This document shows, piece by piece, positions 54,053 through 62,627 of a DNA stretch of 64,000 nucleotides. The position numbers were made by a program, and so were the translations under genes. The stretch is from CAZDCD01 sp964503885. GTDB lineage: Bacteria; Bacteroidota; Bacteroidia; Bacteroidales; UBA10428. Location of the stretch: assembly GCA_964503885.1 (NCBI GenBank), contig CAZDCD010000001.1:124001-188000 (forward strand), read 5' to 3'. Position 1 is the stretch's first letter. Every line of letters begins with the position of its first letter. The notes beneath the pieces were generated by a model. The model made no database searches. It had not been told where the DNA came from and saw only the letters and a program-made list of their open reading frames with translations.

Positions 54053-54748
54053 ATGAAAAGAATTGGCATTATAGGGGGACTTGGGCCGGAGGCAACTTCA
54101 GATTATTACAACAGAATTATCGACGCGTTCAAAAAGAAGGATACCAGTCTTAATTACCCCGAAATCATCATTTACAGCGTGAATCTGGCCAAATTAACCG
54201 GATTCATGAATAAAAAAGAATACAATAAGGCTGCTGATTATATTGCCGGCGGATTAGAAGCCTTAAAGCTTGCCGGGGCTGACTTTGGTGCGATAAGTGC
54301 CAATACGCCGCATATGCTTTTCCGGGAGATCACCAAACGATCGACCCTTCCTCTGATCAGTATCGTTGAAGCCACTCTCAGGCGAGCTTTAGAAATGGGA
54401 CTGAAAAAAACAGGATTATTCGGAACTAAATTTACAATGGATGCTGCATTTTACGCTGATCCTTTTGCCAGAGAGGGAATTGAAGTTGTTTCACCCATTG
54501 AGAAAGAAAAAATCTTGCTGCATGAAAAACTTTTCCAGGAGATTGAACTCGGAATCTTTAAGGACACCACCAGGGAATTGCTGATAGAGATCATTCAAAA
54601 AATGATCGGCCGTGATAACATTGACAGCCTGATCCTTGGTTGTACAGAATTTCCGCTCATCCTGGGCGAAGAATCGTATGCGGGCATACCGGTGCTGAAT
54701 ACCACGCAAATACATGTCAATGCGATCATCAATGAGTGTCTTCAATAA
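54053..54748 (+). CDS. Aspartate/glutamate racemase family protein
   Basis: From the ATG at 54053 the protein has 231 residues; an open frame extends 36 codons upstream without similarity. It starts with MKRIGIIGGLGPEATSDYY, and the catalytic-region ISANTPHMLF (Thr in place of the usual first Cys) and LILGCTEFPLIL (second Cys) are visible. Members of the family that lack one Cys exist and may have altered activity. D-aspartate or D-glutamate production for cell walls is possible. Confidence 0.87.
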   Translation: MKRIGIIGGLGPEATSDYYNRIIDAFKKKDTSLNYPEIIIYSVNLAKLTGFMNKKEYNKAADYIAGGLEALKLAGADFGAISANTPHMLFREITKRSTLPLISIVEATLRRALEMGLKKTGLFGTKFTMDAAFYADPFAREGIEVVSPIEKEKILLHEKLFQEIELGIFKDTTRELLIEIIQKMIGRDNIDSLILGCTEFPLILGEESYAGIPVLNTTQIHVNAIINECLQ

Positions 54749-54785
54749 GATATGTATTCAATTTCCAATCTAAAGCTTATGTATT

Positions 54786-55346
54786 TTGGATACCGTTTAT
54801 GAGTTAAAAAAACAGGTCAGAAGAGATATTTTACGGTTAAAATCATCGCATAGCAATCATGATCTGTTTGCAAAATCCAACCTGATATTCAACCGGATCG
54901 AATCGCTCGATATCTTTAAGAATTCGGATACTGTATTGGTTTTCTGGTCGATCCAGGGTGAAGTGAATACGCACGATTTCATTTTGAGGTGGTACAAACT
55001 AAAACAAATCATCCTTCCGGTAATCACAGGGGACGAACTTGAACTGAAGTTATTTACCGGTAAAGAAAATATGGTGACAGGTTTCGGAATGGGCATACCC
55101 GAACCGGTAGGCGAGAAATTCCCGTTTCATATTGCAATTGATCTGAGCATCATTCCCGGAGTAGCTTTCGATATGAATAAGAACAGGCTTGGCTGGGGCA
55201 AGGGATATTACGACAGGCTTCTCCCGAAAATTAACACATATACTGTTGGTATCTGCTTCGACTTTCAACTTTTCGATTCGATACCGGTGTCTGATACCGA
55301 TATAAAAATGGATATGGTCATCTGGAACACCGGAAAACTGGTATAA
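54786..55346 (+). CDS. 5-formyltetrahydrofolate cyclo-ligase
   Basis: A 186-residue enzyme of the 5-formyl-THF cyclo-ligase family, converting 5-formyl-THF to methenyl-THF with ATP. Motifs: KKQVRRDILRLK, FWSIQGEVNTHDFI, IIPGVAFDMNKNRLGWGKGYYDRLL. The best start is a TTG at 54786 because the usual N-terminal helix begins right there; no in-frame ATG is nearby. It lies 37 bp after the racemase gene. It shares the folate pool with FolD. Confidence 0.9.
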   Translation: MDTVYELKKQVRRDILRLKSSHSNHDLFAKSNLIFNRIESLDIFKNSDTVLVFWSIQGEVNTHDFILRWYKLKQIILPVITGDELELKLFTGKENMVTGFGMGIPEPVGEKFPFHIAIDLSIIPGVAFDMNKNRLGWGKGYYDRLLPKINTYTVGICFDFQLFDSIPVSDTDIKMDMVIWNTGKLV

Positions 55347-55782
55347 CATTAGATAAACGTGTCACCGGAATATAAGGTTTTAAATTAGCTCGCAGCTGCT
55401 CAATGCCTGCCGGATCGTTTCCAATCTTATCGTGTAATAAGGTTCGTTTCTATGCTAAAATAACCTGAGTTCAGAATAAAAACCTTATTGATCAATTACA
55501 TTGATGAGATTCTTTGTGAATCTTCGTGATTTAGTGCTTTCGCGGTTTATTTGCATAAATTTTAAATGTCACTGGAAGACTCGAGAAATACGCAAAAATC
55601 TCAAGATTCATATAGTTCAAAATCAAAAATATAATAATCATCATCCCTTACGTCGAGCTCACTTTAAAATTAATAGTATCAAGAAGATATGCAGAGTGAT
55701 CGTTGACTGATGATTTTAAAGTGTTGGTATATTGAAATAACTGACATGATGCTTTTTATGTCATAAAGTTATTGCCTGTAAA
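55347..55782. other. 436-bp convergent intergenic region
   Basis: Between the cyclo-ligase and the histidine kinase, both ending here. At about 55511-55550 there is a degenerate TTTGTGA/TTCGTGA/TTAGTGC/TTCGCGG run with about 10-bp period. Around 55736-55775 an imperfect inverted repeat (TGACAT, 10-base loop, ATGTCA, with flanking AATAAC and GTTATT) could terminate the kinase gene. An open frame of about 69 codons at 55501-55710 is not convincing. Confidence 0.5.
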
Positions 55783-57144
55783 TTACGATACTTTTCTATG
55801 AACAGTGAATGTAAAGGTGCTCCCCTGCCCCAATTTGCTCTCTACACTTATGGTTCCTCCCTGCCTTTCAATAAACTCTTTGCAAAGGATCAAACCCAGG
55901 CCCGTACCTTTTTCAATGTCAGTGCAATCAGCCGAAGAGTTTTCGTAAATTACAAATAAGCTCGATAACCTGCCGGGGTCCATACCAATCCCATTATCTT
56001 CGATACATACACGCAACTGTTCTGAAATCTTCATCTCATTTCCGGTACAATAAATTCTTATTTTTCCTTTATCCAGAGTATATTTTATTGCATTGGATAG
56101 TAAATTCCGGAGAACTGTCGAGAGCATGTTTCTGTCACCAATCACGACGATATCTTCAGGGATTTCCGAATAGAGCGATTGTTGCTTTTCCACGGTGATA
56201 GCCTTAAGGAAGGCAATATTTTCCGAAACAATCTCCTGTAAATTAATTTCTTCTGGATTGTATTGCATGAGTCCCTGCTGAGAAAGCGACCATGTCAATA
56301 AATTTTCAAGAAGGTTGAACGTTCTTCTCGTGGTATGATTAATCAATACAAGAAGCTTACGACGCTTTTCAGGACTATAACAATCTGATTTGTTCATCAG
56401 CAGTTCTGTAAAACCCAAAATAAGATTGAACGGGTTTTTGAGATCATGCGCAATTATAGAAAAAAATTTATCTTTAGTGGCGTTGCTCTCCCGCAATTCT
56501 TTTTCCGATCTTTTTAAAATTTCTTCGACCTTTACCCGTTCAATTTCAGCCGAGACCCTCGCCCCGATTACTTTCATGATTTCCCTCGCATAAGGGGGCA
56601 GTGTAAGTTTATTCCGTGAAATCGCACAGATAACCCCGTTTATTTCTCCCATCTTATTGTATAACGCAGTTCCGATATATCCCTGTGCCTGAAGATCGAC
56701 AAGGATCTTGTCCTCAGGAAACAGTTTAATAACGTTCTCGTTGTATACACAATAGCCGTTCCGGTTAGTGATATCGAAAGGCGAACCTTTTAGGTCATAC
56801 GAAAAATCATAAGAGATCTTCCCATCGAGATAAAGTGGCATTGTCTTTATCCTCTGGTTCTCAACGATCCGGCCTATAACAACACATTCGGCGTTAAGCC
56901 ATTCGGATAATTTCGGTACAATTTGGTCAAAAAAGTCCTGGCCGATCTTTCCCGCTGCTACTTCAACGAGTGATTGCAGCATCTTCCCGTTTTTTTCTGC
57001 AAGCTCAATTTCTTTACTTACGGACTCACTTAATAGTAAAAATTCTCCATTTTTCAGGTCCAACTCTCTTTTCAGACTGACGACTTCCTTCCTGAGTCTG
57101 AAAACCTCATCCTGCAAATCCGCGTGAACTGATATTGTCTGCAT
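55783..57144 (-). CDS. Soluble GAF-domain histidine kinase
   Basis: A 453-residue kinase with no signal peptide or membrane helix. Order: N-terminal coiled coil (about 5-55), GAF-like sensor (about 60-205), second coiled coil, HisKA with phospho-accepting His in FFSIIAHDLKNPFN, and HATPase with N-box LLSNAIKYT, G1 DNGIGM and G2 GTGLGLIL. It must sense an intracellular signal. No response regulator is adjacent, so its partner is elsewhere. Confidence 0.93.
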   Translation of the reverse strand: MQTISVHADLQDEVFRLRKEVVSLKRELDLKNGEFLLLSESVSKEIELAEKNGKMLQSLVEVAAGKIGQDFFDQIVPKLSEWLNAECVVIGRIVENQRIKTMPLYLDGKISYDFSYDLKGSPFDITNRNGYCVYNENVIKLFPEDKILVDLQAQGYIGTALYNKMGEINGVICAISRNKLTLPPYAREIMKVIGARVSAEIERVKVEEILKRSEKELRESNATKDKFFSIIAHDLKNPFNLILGFTELLMNKSDCYSPEKRRKLLVLINHTTRRTFNLLENLLTWSLSQQGLMQYNPEEINLQEIVSENIAFLKAITVEKQQSLYSEIPEDIVVIGDRNMLSTVLRNLLSNAIKYTLDKGKIRIYCTGNEMKISEQLRVCIEDNGIGMDPGRLSSLFVIYENSSADCTDIEKGTGLGLILCKEFIERQGGTISVESKLGQGSTFTFTVHRKVS

Positions 57145-57422
57145 AATTCCCCTACAATTGAAATTCGTATATCCAATCCAGTACTAAAGATAGCAAATGC
57201 ATTATTTATATTTTGTTTTATACCGGTGACATTCCTCACCAGTACCCGTTTTTTATAATAAATTAACGTTTGGATGCCTTATAACTCATGGTGCCTGATT
57301 GCCTGTTTTCTAATCTTACCGGTATCATTTTTGGAAGAAATTAATTCTGCAGGTAATTATTCCACCTTTTTATATAGATGTTTATGATTATTTTTGATCA
57401 TAGAAATATATGGAGAATATTT

Positions 57423-58424
57423 ATGATAAAAAATAACGGGTTGATCCGGGGCTTAGTTGCCGTAGCCCTTGCTTTAATGTTGATGCCTGGTGGTTCTCAA
57501 AAATCATCTGCACAGGTTTTCACCGTTTCAGGCACACAACTTCTTGATGCAAATAATCAGGCGTTTATAATTCGCGGGGTAAACAATCCGCATATATGGT
57601 TCTATAAAAGAGCATTAAAAGCCCTTTTCCGCCTGGAGGAACTCAAGGTGAACTGTGTGAGAATCGTCTGGGATTCCAATGGTGAGCCGGATAAACTGGA
57701 TAAGGTGATCAGCCGTTGTATTACACTGGGTATGATCCCGATGGTGGAGTTGCACAATGCCACAGGTAAAAATCAAACTGGCAAACTCATGGATATGGTT
57801 GCCTATTACACCAGAAATGACGTGAAAAAAGTATTGCTAAGCCACGAAAGGTACCTGCTGGTTAACATTGCAAACGAATGGGGAGACCATTCCTTAACAG
57901 CCGATAACTGGAAGAAAAGTTACATGATGGCAATTGATAGTTTGCGCCTTGCAGGATATTCATGTACCCTGGTCATTGATGCACCGGTTTGGGGTCAGAA
58001 TTTGGATCCTGTTTTACAATATGGTTATGACCTGATCGAATTTGATCAAAAAAAGAACATCCTTTTTTCTGTTCATATGTATTATTACTGGAACGATTCC
58101 GGCAAAATTGACAGTGAACTTCAAAAAGCTTTTAATCTCAATATACCGCTTATTGTGGGAGAGTTCGGATACAACTACAACCAGGGCAACAACAACCTGA
58201 GATGTAAAGTCGATCCTGAAGAGGTGATGAAAAATTGCCAGGAGCTCGGTTACGGCTACATTGCCTGGTCATGGACCGGTAACAATGATAGCAACAAGTG
58301 GCTGGACATGAGCGACCCGGAGGACTGGAAAACGCTTACATCATGGGGAAAAACAATAGTTGAAGGCGTAAACGGAATTACCCGGACATCAAAAAAAGCA
58401 TCTGTTTTTACACATCAACAGTAA
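57423..58424 (+). CDS. Secreted GH5-family glycoside hydrolase
   Basis: From the ATG at 57423 the protein has 333 residues, with a signal peptide ending near KSSAQ. The barrel includes LKVNCVRIVWDSNGEP, the general acid in NIANEWGDHS, an FSVHMYYYWND strand, and the nucleophile in LIVGEFGYNY. This order resembles endo-beta-1,4-mannanases and endoglucanases of GH5, but specificity is open. An upstream ATG at 57378 would place a non-hydrophobic stretch first. Confidence 0.88.
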   Translation: MIKNNGLIRGLVAVALALMLMPGGSQKSSAQVFTVSGTQLLDANNQAFIIRGVNNPHIWFYKRALKALFRLEELKVNCVRIVWDSNGEPDKLDKVISRCITLGMIPMVELHNATGKNQTGKLMDMVAYYTRNDVKKVLLSHERYLLVNIANEWGDHSLTADNWKKSYMMAIDSLRLAGYSCTLVIDAPVWGQNLDPVLQYGYDLIEFDQKKNILFSVHMYYYWNDSGKIDSELQKAFNLNIPLIVGEFGYNYNQGNNNLRCKVDPEEVMKNCQELGYGYIAWSWTGNNDSNKWLDMSDPEDWKTLTSWGKTIVEGVNGITRTSKKASVFTHQQ

Positions 58425-58771
58425 AAACAAATGGCCATGCATATCGCCTGAATTCAGAAAATCATTAAACCGCATAAGATATCGGAGTTTTCATCTTCCC
58501 GATCCAGGTTCCTTTTCAATTCTGGACTCCCTCACAGATTGGTAATGTCATTCTGACAATTATTGCTTTTGGATAGTGTCATTATGACGGAAGAACGATC
58601 ATGATTGATTTTTTTCATTTTTCTCAGAACTCTGAATTTCAATATTTTACAAGATTATTCCAGGAATATTCATGCTTTTGGCATCGAGTTTGAAAATAGT
58701 AAGAACGATCACGTAATTCGTGATCAAGCAATTAAATTCAGATGTCAAACTAAAATATGGAGGAATGAATC
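58425..58771. promoter_or_regulatory. Upstream region of hsp20 with two TGTCA-type palindromes
   Basis: In this 347-bp gap TGTCA-TTC-TGACA at 58546-58558 and TGTCA-TTA-TGACG at 58577-58589 have centres 31 bp apart, about three helical turns. They lie about 190-230 bp before the hsp20 start and may be operators. No other gene is supported. A GGAGG is present just before hsp20. Confidence 0.5.
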
Positions 58772-59224
58772 ATGGCACTGGCAAAATTTAACCGCAGCAT
58801 GTTTCCATCTGTCCCTTCATTACTGGAACGGTTTTTTGAAGGAGACCTGATGGACTGGAACACCTGGAATTTTTCAGGTATGGATTCTACCCTTCCTGCT
58901 GTAAATGTGAAAGAAAGCGACAATGAGTTTGCACTTGAACTTGCAGCACCGGGGATGAAAAAAGGCGATTTTAAACTGAACTTTGAAAACGGCAGGCTGA
59001 CTATTTCATCCGAAACCAATAAGGAAAAGGAAGAAAAGGATGGAGAAAAAGTAACACGCCGCGAATTCAACTATCAATCGTTTCAGCGTTCGTTCAGTAT
59101 ACCCGAAAACGTGGTGAACGCCGATAAAATTTCGGCAAAATATGAAGACGGAATACTTCATATTTCATTACCCAAACGTGAAGAAGTAAAACCAAAACCG
59201 CCTAAAGAAATTAAAATTTCGTGA
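58772..59224 (+). CDS. Small heat-shock protein Hsp20/alpha-crystallin
   Basis: A 150-residue chaperone: an N-terminal segment with SLLERFFEGDLM, the alpha-crystallin domain (VKESDNEFALELAAPGMKKGDF, NGRLTISSE, YEDGILHISLPKRE) and a short C-terminal tail ending PPKEIKIS, the IxI-type motif used in oligomer assembly. It holds unfolding proteins without ATP. A rho-independent terminator follows directly. Confidence 0.95.
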   Translation: MALAKFNRSMFPSVPSLLERFFEGDLMDWNTWNFSGMDSTLPAVNVKESDNEFALELAAPGMKKGDFKLNFENGRLTISSETNKEKEEKDGEKVTRREFNYQSFQRSFSIPENVVNADKISAKYEDGILHISLPKREEVKPKPPKEIKIS

Positions 59225-59228
59225 TTTA

Positions 59229-59265
59229 GGGGGGCTGGCATTTGCCATGCCCTTTTTTATTTTTA
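59229..59265 (+). terminator. Rho-independent terminator of hsp20
   Basis: GGGC-T-GGCA-TT-TGCC-AT-GCCC, an 8-bp stem with a small internal mismatch, followed by TTTTTTATTTTT, starting 5 bp after the hsp20 stop. Confidence 0.75.
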
Positions 59266-59495
59266 CCTGTGCACAGGTATATGTTTTTTTCGGTTCCCTG
59301 AACAAAATATATAGCTAAATATGTTATTATATACAGCTGATTCATTGCAGGAGCTGCGTATTTTTGTATAGTCTCTCTAACGACAGGCAGAAAGGGAATA
59401 TTTAGCAGAATTGCACGCATTTAATGTTTTAAAAGATCTTTGAGTTTTTATTATAAATACAACCGGTTTAGCTGTGATAATTAATCTTTGAAGCT

Positions 59496-60374
59496 ATGGA
59501 AACAAATTTTCTGAATCCGATAGAAATCCGGACAGATATTACACCCGATGAATTTAAACGGCATTTTCTGTCGCGTGAAAATCCGGTTGTTTTGAGAGGA
59601 CTATGGGATAAATACCCTGCCCGTAAGAAATGGACGGTTGAGTATTTCAAAGATAAACTAGGAGACATAGAAGTAGGAATATTTGATGGTAAATTGCAAA
59701 AGGAAGACCGTTCATTCAAACAGCCTCACCGGAAGATGAAGTTTTCTGCATATCTTGATGCCATCACATCAGGGGAAACCATAGACTTAAGGCTGTTTCT
59801 TTTTAATATTTTCAAACATAAACCCGACCTGCGACATGATTTTGATTTTCCCCCGATTACCAGGCTTTACCTCAAAAAAGTTCCTTTTATGTTTTTCGGG
59901 GGTAAAAACTCAAAAGTGAGGATCCACCAGGATATGGACTGGTCAAATGTATTTCTGACACAACTTCATGGCCGCAAAGAAGTCGTCCTTTTCCATCCGC
60001 GGTATTCAAAATTATTATACCGTTACCCGTTTAATGTGCACAGTTCTGTGGATATTGAACATCCTGATTATACAAAATATCCCGGCTTAAAGTACGTCAG
60101 AGGTATGCACTGTATCCTGGAGCCGGGAGATACTTTATTTATCCCCAGCGGTTTCTGGCATTACATTAAATACCTTGACGGCGGCTTTGCCATTAACCAG
60201 CGCGCTTTGAGTCCCCACCCCTCAAGATGGTTGAAGGGATTCTGGAATGTAGCAGTTTTATCCACTACAGATGATATTATGCGGTATTTCTTTGGAGATA
60301 AGTGGTTTCGGTTGAAAACACACAAAAGCAGGGAAAATGCAGAAAAAGAGTTAAAAAGAATGGCGGCAGTTTAA
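59496..60374 (+). CDS. JmjC/cupin-like 2-oxoglutarate-dependent oxygenase-like protein
   Basis: A 292-residue cupin of the FIH/JmjC-like class. Visible: NPVVLRGLWDKYPARKKWT near the N terminus; the iron-binding HxD in RIHQDMDW; a GRKEVVLFHPRY strand; and the distal His in GDTLFIPSGFWHYIKY. Substrate and reaction are unknown; relatives hydroxylate protein or tRNA side chains. It stands alone between hsp20 and tmRNA. Confidence 0.87.
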   Translation: METNFLNPIEIRTDITPDEFKRHFLSRENPVVLRGLWDKYPARKKWTVEYFKDKLGDIEVGIFDGKLQKEDRSFKQPHRKMKFSAYLDAITSGETIDLRLFLFNIFKHKPDLRHDFDFPPITRLYLKKVPFMFFGGKNSKVRIHQDMDWSNVFLTQLHGRKEVVLFHPRYSKLLYRYPFNVHSSVDIEHPDYTKYPGLKYVRGMHCILEPGDTLFIPSGFWHYIKYLDGGFAINQRALSPHPSRWLKGFWNVAVLSTTDDIMRYFFGDKWFRLKTHKSRENAEKELKRMAAV

Positions 60375-60541
60375 TCCGTTTCTGAACATGATCAAAACTG
60401 CGCAATTTCATGCGGCCATCTATAGGGTAGGTATGAAAACCTGCATTGTCAGAGCTGAACATGTTTCCAAAAACCCTTTTTCTTGCTCCGTACTTAAACT
60501 CTGATCTGATTTAGTGTGAGTTTGAGTGTGAGTACTAAGGG

Positions 60542-60605
60542 ACAAAACAGTTTCTCACAAGAGTACTTCGCTGTTGCTCATTACTCTTGCTCTAAACTGT
60601 TTTGT
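60542..60605. other. Large perfect two-stem hairpin at the 3' end of tmRNA
   Basis: ACAAAACAGTTT (60542-60553) and AAACTGTTTTGT (60594-60605) form a perfect 12-bp stem; inside it CAAGAGTA (60558-60565) and TACTCTTG (60582-60589) form a further perfect 8-bp stem, with a 16-base loop. The right arm ends on the terminal base of tmRNA, so the structure would sit just beyond the mature 3' end. No T-run follows. Confidence 0.65.
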
Positions 60606-61017
60606 GGAGCTGCCGGGAGTCGAACCCGGGTCCAAACAAGCAACCCATAAGGTTTCTACATGCTTAGCTTATTGTTTATTTTCGTGAATTACCTGGGAAC
60701 AAGCACCCCGGTTATCCCTTATCCCCTGTTTATTCATCCGGTTTCCGGGGAGCCGCCGGACTATCCCTGTTTTTGGTGTACCTCTGAACCCGGACCCTCA
60801 GGGAATAGGTTCCGGAGAAGCAGCCTGTTCCGGTTACCTAGAACCGAAATTAGTCCACTTTCGTGGACGAGCCTTAATCTACTGTTATTCGATTAGGCAG
60901 CAAGCGCAAAGTTAGATTCGCCACTTAATTATTTGCACAACAGTTTTACGGGGTATCATGCGTTGCCCGGCATGCTTGCTTACCTGCTGATCTTGCTGTC
61001 AATACCATTTCAGCCCC
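60605..61017 (-). ncRNA. ssrA: tmRNA (transfer-messenger RNA)
   Basis: The 5' end GGGGCTGAAATGG (61017 downwards) pairs with the 3' end CAGCTCC plus a discriminator A at 60605 to form the acceptor stem; the T arm GGACCCGGGTTCGACTCCCGG is intact. CCA is not encoded. The tag frame at 60922-60893 reads GESNFALAA followed by TAA, close to the GENNYALAA tag of Bacteroides. Total length 413 bases. It rescues ribosomes stalled on messages without stop codons. An exact TAnnTTTG element precedes it. Confidence 0.95.
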
Positions 61018-61475
61018 GGTAATTGCAGTGCAAATATACAAAATTCAAGCTAATTTCCGGAGAATTTCCCGGTCGATTTTATGCCTGAATTATCACTCTA
61101 AATGAATCTGTGTATGGACAAATTCAATTATGGCTGGAACTACTGTAACCCGGGCAATATGCATTGCGGATAAAGTGAACTCTGCATACAGTTATATCGG
61201 TGATTGCACTGCAAAACACACAAGGAATTAAGAGGTATTTCCGGCAACCTCATATTTTTACTATCTAAAGTATCAGTCAGCTTGGTTGTGATACCGGATG
61301 AAAATTTTAGATTTTTTAACATTTGACACTAAAAAACTGAAAGTTAATTTATTACACATGATATTTACTCTATTTATGCAACTGAACGATATCTGGGTAA
61401 GAGCAAAATTCAAAATCACATTATATTTTTGCTAATCATACCAGTATTCATTTAAAAGTTATGGAGGATTTTTTT
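61018..61475. other. Intergenic region between tmRNA and the NEW3 gene
   Basis: 458 bp with two copies of the palindrome TTGCA-S-TGCAA (61023-61033 and 61204-61214). No supported ORF; an open frame of 60 codons at 61140-61322 on the minus strand lacks any similarity. A GGAGG at 61463-61467 is the ribosome-binding site of the next gene. Confidence 0.4.
61031..61038 (-). promoter_or_regulatory. Candidate -7 element for tmRNA
   Basis: Minus-strand TATATTTG, exact TAnnTTTG match, starting transcription a few bases upstream of the mature 5' end at 61017. TTGCAGTGCAA (61023-61033) overlaps it. Confidence 0.5.
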
Positions 61476-62624
61476 ATGACATTTCGTACGGGATTTTACA
61501 GGCAATTTTTCGTTTTGCTGACTGTGGTTTTATCCATTAGTCTTGTTGTAAAAGCCGGTAATGGTATAATTCTATACACTCCTTATACCAATATTTCGGT
61601 TCCCCCGGGGGAAACGGTGGAGTATACCATTGATGTGAAGAACAACGGAAGCGGGTTGAAAAATGTTGAGGTCTATGTATCAGCATTGCCCGGCGACTGG
61701 AGTTCCAGTCTGAAGGCAGGTGGTTACAGCATTAATCAGGTCTCTGTCCTTCCAGGCGAGACAAAAACACTATCGCTTAAAGTGGCAGTACCCCTGAAAG
61801 TAAACAAAGGCAACCACCGGTTCAGGGTTATTGCCAGAAACTTTGATGTGCTGCCTCTTGTGATCAATGTATCGGAGCAGGGCACATTCAAAACAGAATT
61901 CACTTCCGATCAGGCCAATATGGAGGGCCATTCCAAATCAAATTTTACCTTCACAACAAAACTGAAAAATCAGACAGGTGAAAAACAAATGTATTCCCTG
62001 AGAGCTAATGCCCCCCGCGGATGGACTGTGATCTTTAAGCCTAACTTCAAGCAGGCGACTGCAGTTGAAATTGAGGCGAACTCAACTACAAATATTTCCA
62101 TTGAGATCAAGCCTCCAACTAATATTGGAGCCGGCACGTACAAAATACCTGTTCAGGCTGTCAATAATTCAACATCTGCCGGGTTAGATCTCGAAGTGGT
62201 TATTACCGGCTCTTATGATATGGAGCTTACCACTCCTTCAGGATTGTTAAGTACGAATATAACAGCAGGAAAAGAAAAACGGATTGAGATGGTTTTAAAG
62301 AATACCGGCTCCGGCGAGCTACGCAGCATTGCATTCCGATCATCAACGCCCAAAAACTGGGATGTTGAATTTAAACCCGATACAATCAGCTATATCGAAG
62401 CAGGAGGCAGTACCCGGGCTTTTGCTACCATAAAAGCATATGATAAAGCGATACCCGGTGATTATGTTACAAAAATTACTGCTCGTTCGCCTGATGCTAC
62501 CTCAACGGTATCCTTCAGAGTCTCCGTGAAAACACCATTGTTGTGGGGGTGGTTAGGTATTCTCATAATAGCGGTGACACTGGTATCAATCTACTATCTG
62601 TTCCGAAGATACGGAAGGAGGTGA
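61476..62624 (+). CDS. NEW3-domain membrane-anchored exported protein
   Basis: From the ATG at 61476, placed 8 bp after GGAGG, the protein has 382 residues: signal peptide (to about VVKAG), three repeated NEW3-type beta-sandwich domains (a VPPGETVEYTIDVKNNGSG start, LPGDWS, and similar ones at about 130-240 and 245-345) and a C-terminal membrane helix (LLWGWLGILIIAVTLVSIYY) with an RRYGRR tail. NEW3 domains accompany membrane transporters and glycosidases in bacteria and archaea. It lies 3 bp before the ABC ATPase gene, so it is a likely partner of that transporter. Confidence 0.85.
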   Translation: MTFRTGFYRQFFVLLTVVLSISLVVKAGNGIILYTPYTNISVPPGETVEYTIDVKNNGSGLKNVEVYVSALPGDWSSSLKAGGYSINQVSVLPGETKTLSLKVAVPLKVNKGNHRFRVIARNFDVLPLVINVSEQGTFKTEFTSDQANMEGHSKSNFTFTTKLKNQTGEKQMYSLRANAPRGWTVIFKPNFKQATAVEIEANSTTNISIEIKPPTNIGAGTYKIPVQAVNNSTSAGLDLEVVITGSYDMELTTPSGLLSTNITAGKEKRIEMVLKNTGSGELRSIAFRSSTPKNWDVEFKPDTISYIEAGGSTRAFATIKAYDKAIPGDYVTKITARSPDATSTVSFRVSVKTPLLWGWLGILIIAVTLVSIYYLFRRYGRR

Positions 62625-62627
62625 GTT

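Noticed and set aside
55501..55710. A 69-codon plus-strand open frame
   Set aside because: It consists partly of a degenerate phrase repeat and has no ribosome-binding site or recognisable sequence.
58605..58850. An 81-codon plus-strand open frame overlapping hsp20
   Set aside because: It overlaps the hsp20 start in another frame and has no protein-like features.
60660..60896. A 78-codon plus-strand open frame
   Set aside because: It lies wholly inside tmRNA on the opposite strand.
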